The notes beneath the pieces were generated by a model, which was given only the letters and a program-made list of their open reading frames with translations, was not told where the DNA came from and did not search any database. From Lachnospiraceae bacterium UBA1718 (GTDB taxonomy: Bacteria > Bacillota > Clostridia > Lachnospirales > Lachnospiraceae), in NCBI GenBank assembly GCA_002317245.1, contig DCIU01000121.1:11934-24863 (forward strand): a stretch of 12,930 nt of DNA. The letters are read 5' to 3'. Position numbers and translations under genes: made by a program. Below, piece after piece: positions 7,361 to 12,930 of this stretch (the first letter of the stretch is position 1; every line of letters begins with the position of its first letter).

Positions 7361-8644
7361 TTACTTAACACGAATCTCTGTCATTCCACCCATATATGGC
7401 TGAAGTGCTTCTGGAATCTTAACAGATCCGTCTGCCTGAAGATTATTCTCAAGGAATGCGATAAGCATTCTAGGTGGAGCAACAACAGTGTTGTTAAGTG
7501 TATGAGCAAGATACTTGCCATCCTTACCATTAATTCTGATCTTAAGTCTTCTTGCCTGAGCGTCACCAAGATTAGAACAGCTACCAACCTCGAAGTACTT
7601 CTTCTGTCTTGGGCTCCATGCCTCAACATCACAAGACTTAACCTTAAGGTCTGCAAGATCACCTGAACAGCACTCAAGTGTACGTACAGGAATATCAAGT
7701 GATCTGAAGAGATCTACTGTATTCTGCCATAACTTGTCATACCAGATCATAGAATCCTCTGGCTTACAGATAACTACCATCTCCTGCTTCTCGAACTGGT
7801 GAATACGGTATACACCTCTCTCCTCAAGTCCGTGAGCACCCTTCTCCTTACGGAAACATGGTGAATATGAAGTAAGAGTCTGTGGAAGCTGATCCTCTGT
7901 AAGAATCTGATCAATGAACTTACCAATCATTGAATGCTCACTTGTACCGATAAGGTAGAGGTCCTCGCCCTCAATCTTATACATCATTGCTTCCATCTCT
8001 GCGAAGCTCATAACGCCTGTAACTACGTTAGATCTGATCATGAAAGGTGGTACACAGTATGTAAAACCTCTGTCAATCATGAAATCTCTTGCGTAAGAAA
8101 TTACTGCTGAATGAAGTCTTGCAATATCGCCCATTAAGTAATAGAAGCCATTACCTGCAACTCTTCTTGCCGCATCAAGGTCGATACCGTTGAACTTCTC
8201 CATAATATCTGTATGATATGGAATCTCGAAATCAGGTACTACTGGCTCGCCGTACTTCTGAATCTCTACATTACAGCTGTCATCTGGACCGATTGGAACA
8301 GAAGGATCAATAATCTGAGGAATTACCATCATAATCTTAGTAATCTTCTCCTGAAGTTCAGCTTCGAGAGCCTCAAGCTCTGTTAATCTCTTAGCATTAA
8401 CAGCAACCTCTGCCTTCTTAGCCTCTGCCTCTTCCTTCTTGCCCTGAGCCATGAGACCGCCGATTTCCTTAGCAATCTTATTCTTGGAAGCTCTAAGAGC
8501 ATCTGCCTCCTGCTGAGTCTCTCTAGCCTTCTTATCAAGCTCGATAACTTCATCAACCATTGGAAGCTTGTTATCCTGGAACTTCTTCTTAATGTTCTCT
8601 CTTACAATGTCTGGATTCTCTCTTAAGAATTTAATGTCTAACAT
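7361..8644 (-). CDS. serS: Seryl-tRNA synthetase
   Basis: The 427-aa class II synthetase charges tRNA-Ser with serine using ATP. Residues 1-110 form the N-terminal helical arm (charged coiled coil at about 35-105) that grips the long variable arm of tRNA-Ser. The catalytic core shows the serine-binding TSE (234-236), motif 2 FRKE (264-267) followed by HGLEERG and HQFEKQE, the SCSN segment (355-358), and motif 3 with R392 before LIAFLENN. Length matches the family. Motif 3 reads LNNTVVAPPR rather than the LNGSGLAVGR form I recall for E. coli and B. subtilis, and the motif 2 loop also differs, so this is a divergent subtype, perhaps the one common in Clostridia. The AGGAGA ribosome binding site lies in the 13-nt gap after the HD-GYP gene, leaving no room for a T-box leader. 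Confidence 0.97.
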   Translation of the reverse strand: MLDIKFLRENPDIVRENIKKKFQDNKLPMVDEVIELDKKARETQQEADALRASKNKIAKEIGGLMAQGKKEEAEAKKAEVAVNAKRLTELEALEAELQEKITKIMMVIPQIIDPSVPIGPDDSCNVEIQKYGEPVVPDFEIPYHTDIMEKFNGIDLDAARRVAGNGFYYLMGDIARLHSAVISYARDFMIDRGFTYCVPPFMIRSNVVTGVMSFAEMEAMMYKIEGEDLYLIGTSEHSMIGKFIDQILTEDQLPQTLTSYSPCFRKEKGAHGLEERGVYRIHQFEKQEMVVICKPEDSMIWYDKLWQNTVDLFRSLDIPVRTLECCSGDLADLKVKSCDVEAWSPRQKKYFEVGSCSNLGDAQARRLKIRINGKDGKYLAHTLNNTVVAPPRMLIAFLENNLQADGSVKIPEALQPYMGGMTEIRVK

Positions 8645-8657
8645 TTTTTCATTCTCC

Positions 8658-9710
8658 TTAATCTATTACATTAATTATTTTTATATTATTGTATGCTAAT
8701 AAATCGAGTACCTCTTTATCACCATACTTTGTTCCAAATTTATTGGTAAGTAGCTGTATTACTGGCTTATCAGGGAATCCTCTGTTCTGCCTGATAACTA
8801 CTGCCTTATCACCATCACTGGTCTCAACAATACTTCCCGATGGATATACAGCAACCAAATTGAAGAATATTTTAAGTACATCAGAATCGAACTTTTTACT
8901 GTCTTTCTTAAGTAATTCCAATGTCGTGGTTACGTTCTTTCTTTCCTGACCTATACCACATATTGCTTCGTCAAAAAAGTCGCAGACAGCAGCAATCCTT
9001 ACTCCATTGGATCCTTCTGTTGATTTCAATGGATATCCCGAACCATCCAGCCTCTCGTGATGGGAGAGAATAATACTTAAGGATTCCTTGTTTATCCACT
9101 TCTCATTCTCTAAAGCACTGTATCCATATATGGTATGCTTCTTATATTCCTCCAGCTCATGGTCTGTTAGTGTATCAACGTGCCTGCCTTCATATAGAAA
9201 GGGTATATATCGTAAACCGATATCATGTAAAAGACATCCGATTCCAATATCTCTCACTCTTTCCCTTTTTAACTCCATCTTGAGAGCTATCAGCATTGCC
9301 ATAGCGCAGATATTCACGCTATGTTCATATATATCCGAACTTCTCTCTCGAATATCGTATAACTGTTCAACAACCTTCTCTTCATCAAGAATATTATCAA
9401 CAATAACTTCTACCTCAGAGCCTAATACCTCAGAGGATTTATCATCATGAAAAAATGTGTGTCTGCTCAGGATATCGTAGATCTTCTTCCTGCACTTATC
9501 CGAGACCTCATCACGAATAATACTCACATATTCCGGATGAGCTATATCTTCCAGGATAAATACTTCTGTTATTCCAAATTCCTTCAACTTTGAGATATAT
9601 TCTGTCTTAAGTCGTGTTCCCTCAGCTAATATTTCAAAATATCCCTCGTTAATAATAGGTCTGGCCAGTATTTCATTTCCTGTTAACTCGTCAACCCTGA
9701 CTAATTTCAT
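8658..9710 (-). CDS. HD-GYP domain protein (probable cyclic di-GMP phosphodiesterase)
   Basis: The 350-aa product has an N-terminal segment (about 1-60, LARPI...GTRLKTEYISKLKEFGITEVFI) typical of Firmicute HD-GYP proteins, then an HD-GYP domain at about 115-290: H130, H162-D163 (LHDIG), H192 (KHT), H217-H218, and the diagnostic LDGSGYP (221-227), with D244 in CDFFDEA. All expected metal ligands and the GYP signature are present, so hydrolysis of cyclic di-GMP or a related cyclic dinucleotide is likely. No GGDEF, EAL, receiver or membrane segment is visible. Residues about 285-350 (VYPSGSIVETSDGDKAVV onward) look like a small beta domain. It lies 21 nt after the DUF4446 gene and 13 nt before serS. 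Its ribosome binding site is weak. Confidence 0.93.
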   Translation of the reverse strand: MKLVRVDELTGNEILARPIINEGYFEILAEGTRLKTEYISKLKEFGITEVFILEDIAHPEYVSIIRDEVSDKCRKKIYDILSRHTFFHDDKSSEVLGSEVEVIVDNILDEEKVVEQLYDIRERSSDIYEHSVNICAMAMLIALKMELKRERVRDIGIGCLLHDIGLRYIPFLYEGRHVDTLTDHELEEYKKHTIYGYSALENEKWINKESLSIILSHHERLDGSGYPLKSTEGSNGVRIAAVCDFFDEAICGIGQERKNVTTTLELLKKDSKKFDSDVLKIFFNLVAVYPSGSIVETSDGDKAVVIRQNRGFPDKPVIQLLTNKFGTKYGDKEVLDLLAYNNIKIINVID

Positions 9711-9731
9711 ATCAAATCCGTTCTATCTTTC

Positions 9732-10229
9732 CTATTTAGCATTTACTGCCTTCTCAAGAGCAATTTTCTCTTCGTTTCCAAGCTCCAGCTGACATTCACC
9801 ATTTACTATTTCCTTGGTATATGTATAGCAGCCCTCTGTACTATGAACTGAATTCAAAATAAATCCATCATTATCTTCATCAAGCATTGCCATTGAGAAA
9901 CTAAGCAATCCGCCCATCTGCTGGTAAGCGTCATATTTAACAATTCCAATCTTTTGGAAGGCTTTTGTGAGCTTTTTATACAGTCTGCGTATATCTTTTC
10001 TATTTTCTTTTACTTTTTCAACAACTGCTTTGTTAATCTCAAATAAATCCTGAATCTCTTCCTCAAGACTGCCAGCATTCTTGCCAAGCATAAACTTATC
10101 ATATCTCTTCTTAAGCTTAATATGCATAATCAGAACTACTACAAATCCTGCAATTGCGGCAATTAGAAGAACTAACATTATTATAATAAGTACTTCCAGC
10201 TTCATTCCAAATACTGTAACGCTATCCAT
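9732..10229 (-). CDS. DUF4446 membrane-anchored coiled-coil protein
   Basis: The 165-aa product has one N-terminal transmembrane helix (about 12-37), a charged helix likely to form a coiled coil (about 54-92), and a C-terminal globular part with QKIGIVKYDAY, GGLLSFSMAMLDEDNDGFILNSVHS and a YTKEIVNGE segment, which I recognise as the DUF4446 pattern. Function is unknown. The domain order suggests a cytoplasmic head tethered to the membrane. It starts 11 nt after the parB stop with ribosome binding site AGAGGAT; the parB-DUF4446 pairing recurs in Clostridia as I recall, so a role at the partition complex or cell envelope is possible but not shown. Confidence 0.88.
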   Translation of the reverse strand: MDSVTVFGMKLEVLIIIMLVLLIAAIAGFVVVLIMHIKLKKRYDKFMLGKNAGSLEEEIQDLFEINKAVVEKVKENRKDIRRLYKKLTKAFQKIGIVKYDAYQQMGGLLSFSMAMLDEDNDGFILNSVHSTEGCYTYTKEIVNGECQLELGNEEKIALEKAVNAK

Positions 10230-10240
10230 AATTATCCTCT

Positions 10241-11119
10241 TTAACCCTTAAGTAATTCTGCAATTCTCTCTAAATCATCATGATTATAGAACTCAATCTC
10301 CATCTTACCGGCACCAGAATCATTCTTAGAGATAATTGATACCTTTGTTCCAAGTGAAACCTTAAGTTCCTCTTCAATATTGGCATATATTGTCTTAAGA
10401 GAATCATTAGAATCCTTCTTAATCTTGACAGGTTTATTCATGTTCTTGATATATTTCTCAATATCACGAACATTCATCTTCTCATTAAATACCTTCAGAG
10501 CAACTCTGTACTGCTCATTAGGATCCTCAATTGCAAGAATAGCTCTGGCGTGACCGGTACTTAAGTCGCCATCAATTACCATTTGCTGTACATTCTCGCT
10601 AAGCTTAAGTAATCTCATGGAATTAGCAACGGCAGCTCTACTCTTGGATACTCTTTCAGCAACCTCTTCCTGCTTCAAGTTGAACTCTGTATGAAGTCTC
10701 TTATATGCAAGGGCTTCTTCAATAGGATTAAGATCTTCTCTCTGGATATTCTCAATAAGTGAGATCTCAACGATTTCCTGTTCTGTAAACTTACGAATAA
10801 TAACAGGAACTTCCTTAAGACCAGCTAGTTTACTGGCTCTCCAACGTCTCTCACCTGCAACTATCTCATAATATGTATCCCTGTCCTGAACAAGAATAGG
10901 CTGAATTAATCCAAACTGCTTAATAGACTCAGCTAATTCATTAAGAGCTTCCTGATGGAAGACCTTTCTAGGCTGTTCTCTGTTAGGCTCAACTTTATTA
11001 ATATCTACATATGTATCCGGCTTCTCTGCCTTAGACTGTTCCTGTTTAACTTCCTTAGTGTCTACGGTATTTGGAATAAGAGAATCTAATCCTTTTCCCA
11101 AGCCTCTCTTTGGTGCCAT
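10241..11119 (-). CDS. parB: Chromosome partitioning protein ParB (Spo0J)
   Basis: The 292-aa product binds parS and, as a CTP-dependent clamp, spreads along DNA to load SMC and organise the origin region. Residues 1-16 hold the RGLGKGLDSLIP box that stimulates the ParA ATPase. The N-terminal CTP-binding domain shows PNREQPRKVF (45-54) and GERRWRA (89-95), with ENIQRE at 123-128. The parS-reading helix-turn-helix is at about 147-168 (LKQEEVAERVSKSRAAV). Residues about 240-292 form the C-terminal dimerisation domain. Length and all boxes agree with chromosomal Spo0J. It follows soj by 60 nt, a gap holding a perfect parS, and is preceded by an AAAGGGG ribosome binding site. Confidence 0.97.
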   Translation of the reverse strand: MAPKRGLGKGLDSLIPNTVDTKEVKQEQSKAEKPDTYVDINKVEPNREQPRKVFHQEALNELAESIKQFGLIQPILVQDRDTYYEIVAGERRWRASKLAGLKEVPVIIRKFTEQEIVEISLIENIQREDLNPIEEALAYKRLHTEFNLKQEEVAERVSKSRAAVANSMRLLKLSENVQQMVIDGDLSTGHARAILAIEDPNEQYRVALKVFNEKMNVRDIEKYIKNMNKPVKIKKDSNDSLKTIYANIEEELKVSLGTKVSIISKNDSGAGKMEIEFYNHDDLERIAELLKG

Positions 11120-11151
11120 ATGTACCCCTTTCTTCTATTATTAATAGCCAT

Positions 11152-11167
11152 TGTTTCACGTGAAACA
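11152..11167. promoter_or_regulatory. parS site 1 (between soj and parB)
   Basis: The 16 bases TGTTTCACGTGAAACA are a perfect palindrome identical to the Bacillus subtilis parS consensus. The site lies between the soj stop and the parB start, so ParB bound here could also affect parB expression, and the transcript could fold the palindrome into a short hairpin. Confidence 0.95.
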
Positions 11168-11179
11168 TTATGTTAACTA

Positions 11180-11944
11180 CTATTTGTTCTTCTTAATAAT
11201 TTCCTTGGCTAACTCTCTGTATGCCTCTGATCCAGCAGCCTTAGGATCGTACATAAGAATTGGTATTCCATAACTTGGAGCCTCTGCTAATCTTGTATTT
11301 CTTGGAATTACTGTATTAAATACATTGTATTTGAAATTAGACTTAACATTCTCAACAACCTGCTGTGATAGATTGGTTCTGGCATCATACATTGTAAATA
11401 CAACACCTTCCAGATCAATTCTGCTGTTAAGTCTCTGCTTAATGAGATTAACAGTATGGATTAACTGGCTAAGTCCCTCAAGTGCATAATACTCACACTG
11501 AATAGGTACCAGTACACTATCAGAACATGTAAGTGCATTTACAGTAAGTGTACTTAATGAAGGAGGGCAGTCGATTAATACATAATCATACTGATCCTTA
11601 ACAAAATCCATTTCATTACTTAAAATGTATTCCTGATTCTTAAGACCAATTAATTCTACTTCTGCCGCAGCAAAATTAACATTGGCAGGGATTAGCGATA
11701 CCTTATCAATTACATTCTTAAGAATACATTCATTAATTGTACAGTCGCCAATCATTAATTCGTAGATAGTATTCTCTACTTCATTCTTGTCCACACCAAT
11801 ACCACTTGTGGTATTACCCTGTGGATCCATATCAATAACCAGAACCTTCTTGCCATTTTCTCCTAATGCAGCTGCAAGATTAATAGTAGTAGTGGTCTTA
11901 CCTACTCCACCCTTCTGGTTAGCAATTGAGATAATTTTTCCCAT
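11180..11944 (-). CDS. soj: Chromosome partitioning ATPase ParA (Soj)
   Basis: The 254-aa product is a ParA-type ATPase that binds DNA non-specifically as an ATP dimer and acts with ParB-parS in origin segregation; in Bacillus, Soj also regulates DnaA. The deviant Walker A motif KGGVGKTT (11-18) includes signature lysine K11; D38 and D40 lie in VLVIDMDPQGN, D125 in LIDCPPSL, and the DNA-binding basic patch in RNTRLAEAP (215-223). The ATG at 11944-11942 is chosen because AGGAG lies just upstream and the length then matches known Soj (about 253 aa). A GTG at 11989 would add 15 residues but abuts the putative -10 box and lies upstream of the expected transcription start. The gene ends with tandem TAG stops. 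Confidence 0.96.
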   Translation of the reverse strand: MGKIISIANQKGGVGKTTTTINLAAALGENGKKVLVIDMDPQGNTTSGIGVDKNEVENTIYELMIGDCTINECILKNVIDKVSLIPANVNFAAAEVELIGLKNQEYILSNEMDFVKDQYDYVLIDCPPSLSTLTVNALTCSDSVLVPIQCEYYALEGLSQLIHTVNLIKQRLNSRIDLEGVVFTMYDARTNLSQQVVENVKSNFKYNVFNTVIPRNTRLAEAPSYGIPILMYDPKAAGSEAYRELAKEIIKKNK

Positions 11945-11976
11945 ATTTCTCCTATTTTTCCCTTCAACACGTATTT

Positions 11977-12012
11977 CACTATTATACACTATTTTACACT
12001 ATAAGTAATCAA
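11977..12012 (-). promoter_or_regulatory. Putative soj promoter with overlapping 10-bp tandem repeats
   Basis: On the minus strand a perfect -10 box TATAAT lies at 11986-11981, giving a leader of about 30 nt before soj. The -35 is poor: ATTACT at 17-bp spacing (12009-12004) or TTGATT at 20-bp spacing (12012-12007), which suggests activator dependence or a non-optimal promoter. The region is built of three 10-bp units on the plus strand: CACTATTATA, CACTATTTTA and CACTATAAGT (11977-12006). Confidence 0.55.
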
Positions 12013-12027
12013 AAATAGAATGAAACT

Positions 12028-12084
12028 GTGAAACCATAAAGCATTAATATATGTTTCACAGCTAGTGAATAATAAATGTTTCAC
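12028..12084. repeat. Three parS half-sites upstream of soj
   Basis: One right-half-like element GTGAAACC (12028-12035, last base off) and two exact left halves TGTTTCAC (12052-12059 and 12077-12084) lie between the soj promoter and parS site 2. None has a matching second half at the normal position. The half at 12052 is followed by an imperfect partner: TTCAC, 5 nt, GTGAA. They may be decayed parS copies or weak ParB contacts. Confidence 0.6.
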
Positions 12085-12112
12085 GGATTTCAAACTATAT
12101 CTTGGGTTAAAA

Positions 12113-12128
12113 TGTTTCACGTGAAACA
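12113..12128. promoter_or_regulatory. parS site 2 (upstream of soj)
   Basis: A perfect TGTTTCACGTGAAACA palindrome, extended to 20 bp by flanking AA and TT (12111-12130). It lies about 170 bp upstream of the soj start and 59 bp centre to centre from parS site 3. Confidence 0.95.
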
Positions 12129-12165
12129 TTATCTTGGGGCTAAAAAATTATGTTAATCATAAATA

Positions 12166-12193
12166 TTGGGATGTTTCACGTGAAACATCCCAA
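12166..12193. promoter_or_regulatory. parS site 3 within a 28-bp perfect palindrome
   Basis: The core 12172-12187 is a perfect TGTTTCACGTGAAACA. The symmetry continues outward with TTGGGA on the left and TCCCAA on the right, giving 14 bp per arm. The palindrome begins 11 nt after the response-regulator stop codon. As RNA it would form an 11-bp stem with a CACGUG loop followed by UAUUUAU, so it may double as a weak terminator of the two-component operon. Confidence 0.9.
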
Positions 12194-12204
12194 ATAAAAT
12201 TATA

Positions 12205-12843
12205 TTAAATTGATACAATATTATTCTTTATAGCAAATACTGCCGCCTGAGTACGATCAGTAACGTCAATTTTCTTAAATATACTGAAAATGTGATTCTT
12301 AACTGTTCTCTCACTAATACCCAGTGTTTCTGCAATATCCTTGTTGGTTCCGCCGATAGCAAGTATCTTAAGAATCTCAAGCTCGCGACGTGTAAGCAGG
12401 TCAACCGCATTTGAATTTTTCTCCTTACGGATAAGATAATTATTAAGGCCAGGAACAAGCTTCTGCTGAATATACTGTTCTCCATCATTAACAGTAATTA
12501 TTGCCTGCTTCAATTCTTCGATACCAGCATCCTTAAGAATGTATCCATTGGCACCACTATTAATAGCCTTTTCAACATATTCAACTTCATTATGGACAGT
12601 AAGTACAAGAATCTTGCTGCGCTTATCTTTTTTTCTTAGTCTCTGAATAACATTAATCCCATCAAAATCTGGAAGATTAATATCAAGACAGATTACATCT
12701 GGATTATCTGCCTTATATCCATCAAGGAAATCCAATGCATTATCATACTGGGCAACAACATTAATCTCATTACTAAAACTAAGAAGCTGACAAATACCTT
12801 CAATTATTAACTTGTGATCATCAACTATTACAATATTAATCAT
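12205..12843 (-). CDS. NarL/LuxR-family two-component response regulator
   Basis: The 212-aa product is a transcription factor controlled by phosphorylation. The receiver domain (1-120) has acidic residues D8-D9, phospho-acceptor D54 in CLDINLPDFDG, switch residue T82 and K104 in YILKDA. A linker of about 120-148 leads to a LuxR-type helix-turn-helix (149-205) with LTRRELEILK and NKDIAETLGISERTVKNHI. All phosphorylation residues are intact, so it should be functional. The start ATG overlaps the stop of the upstream histidine-kinase gene by 8 nt (ATGATTAA), so the two are translationally coupled and form a cognate pair. Targets cannot be deduced; whether it controls the neighbouring soj operon is open. 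Confidence 0.95.
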   Translation of the reverse strand: MINIVIVDDHKLIIEGICQLLSFSNEINVVAQYDNALDFLDGYKADNPDVICLDINLPDFDGINVIQRLRKKDKRSKILVLTVHNEVEYVEKAINSGANGYILKDAGIEELKQAIITVNDGEQYIQQKLVPGLNNYLIRKEKNSNAVDLLTRRELEILKILAIGGTNKDIAETLGISERTVKNHIFSIFKKIDVTDRTQAAVFAIKNNIVSI

Positions 12844-12930
12844 CGTATGGAATCTCTATTAAAACCTTTGTGCCTTTATTAATCACTGAATCAAACTTTA
12901 TTGTACCGCTTACTAATTCAACTCTGTCTT
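12836..12930 (-). CDS. Sensor histidine kinase, C-terminal end (partial, 5' part outside window)
   Basis: The last 31 codons of a gene entering from the right edge are seen. They read RVELVSGTIKFDSV, then NKGTKVLIEIPYDD and a stop. RVxLVxGxIxxDS...GKGTxVxIxIP is the end of the ATPase domain of NarX/LiaS-type histidine kinases, and the downstream response regulator is of the matching NarL type. The stop overlaps the regulator start by 8 nt. Sensor domain and catalytic histidine lie outside the window. Confidence 0.85.
   Translation of the reverse strand, partial: DRVELVSGTIKFDSVINKGTKVLIEIPYDD

Larger units (their letters stand above)
11945..12204. other. Intergenic partition/regulatory region between response regulator and soj
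   Basis: This 260-nt AT-rich stretch is the largest non-coding region in the window. It holds parS sites 2 and 3, three parS half-sites, the soj promoter with 10-bp repeats, and three TTGGG elements at exact 32-bp spacing (12102, 12134, 12166). I see no DnaA boxes and no credible gene in it. Confidence 0.8.

Noticed and set aside
8645..8657. T-box leader for serS
   Set aside because: Only 13 nt separate serS from the upstream gene, just enough for a ribosome binding site.
9092..9099. DnaA-box-like TTATCCAC
   Set aside because: Isolated and inside the HD-GYP gene; chance occurrence is sufficient.
11135..11147. Inverted repeat CTATTATTAATAG before parB as an internal promoter or operator
   Set aside because: AT-rich 6-1-6 repeat with a TATTAA-like box but no acceptable -35; could be chance.
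11945..11989. Extended soj start at a GTG (11989), adding 15 residues
   Set aside because: The GTG abuts the putative -10 box and lies upstream of the expected transcription start, whereas ATG 11944 has AGGAG just upstream and gives the normal Soj length.
1..12930. CRISPR array, insertion sequence, prophage or toxin-antitoxin module
   Set aside because: No regularly spaced long repeats, transposase or integrase motifs, phage genes, or small paired genes seen on either strand.

Overview
The window looks like an origin-proximal stretch of a low-GC Gram-positive chromosome, most likely from the Lachnospiraceae (Clostridia). The reasons are AT-rich coding sequence, Gram-positive Shine-Dalgarno sites, a soj-spo0J (parA-parB) pair with perfect Bacillus-type parS palindromes, a DUF4446 gene next to parB, and a DUF3881-like gene (a family I associate with Eubacterium rectale relatives). 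Every gene I can support lies on the minus strand. This fits transcription away from an oriC somewhere to the right, which is an inference: there is no dnaA, rpmH, mnmG or rsmG in the window.

Layout in transcription order (right to left): the 3' end of a histidine kinase (12836-12930) overlaps a NarL/LuxR-type response regulator. A 260-nt intergenic region follows, with two perfect parS sites, three extra half-sites and the soj promoter. Next come soj, a third parS in the soj-parB gap, parB, a DUF4446 membrane protein, an HD-GYP protein, serS, a DUF3881-like protein, tRNA-Arg(CCT), a DEDDh exonuclease, a six-TM methyl-accepting chemotaxis protein and a HAD hydrolase. A strong intrinsic terminator ends this run at 3179-3204. 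Beyond it lie a D,D-carboxypeptidase (dac) and the 5' part of a large TPR protein that leaves the window at position 1.

From soj to the terminator there is no obvious terminator. Apart from the parS-bearing soj-parB gap (60 nt) and the gap filled by the tRNA, genes are 11-21 nt apart or overlap. The simplest reading is one transcript of about 8.8 kb carrying chromosome partitioning (Soj, ParB), possible c-di-GMP turnover (HD-GYP), seryl-tRNA charging, an arginine tRNA, nucleic-acid trimming and a chemoreceptor. Internal promoters cannot be excluded by eye. ParA/ParB act on the parS sites, three of which are here; the other proteins have no established link to partitioning.

Nothing here is a clear mobile element, CRISPR array, prophage or defence island. 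The best unexplained signals are the architecture of the soj upstream region (a parS inside a 28-bp perfect palindrome just after the response-regulator stop, 10-bp tandem repeats over the soj promoter, TTGGG elements at exact 32-bp spacing), the terminator directly before a dac start codon lacking a visible ribosome binding site, the tRNA between two coding genes, and the zinc-binding-like tail on the exonuclease.
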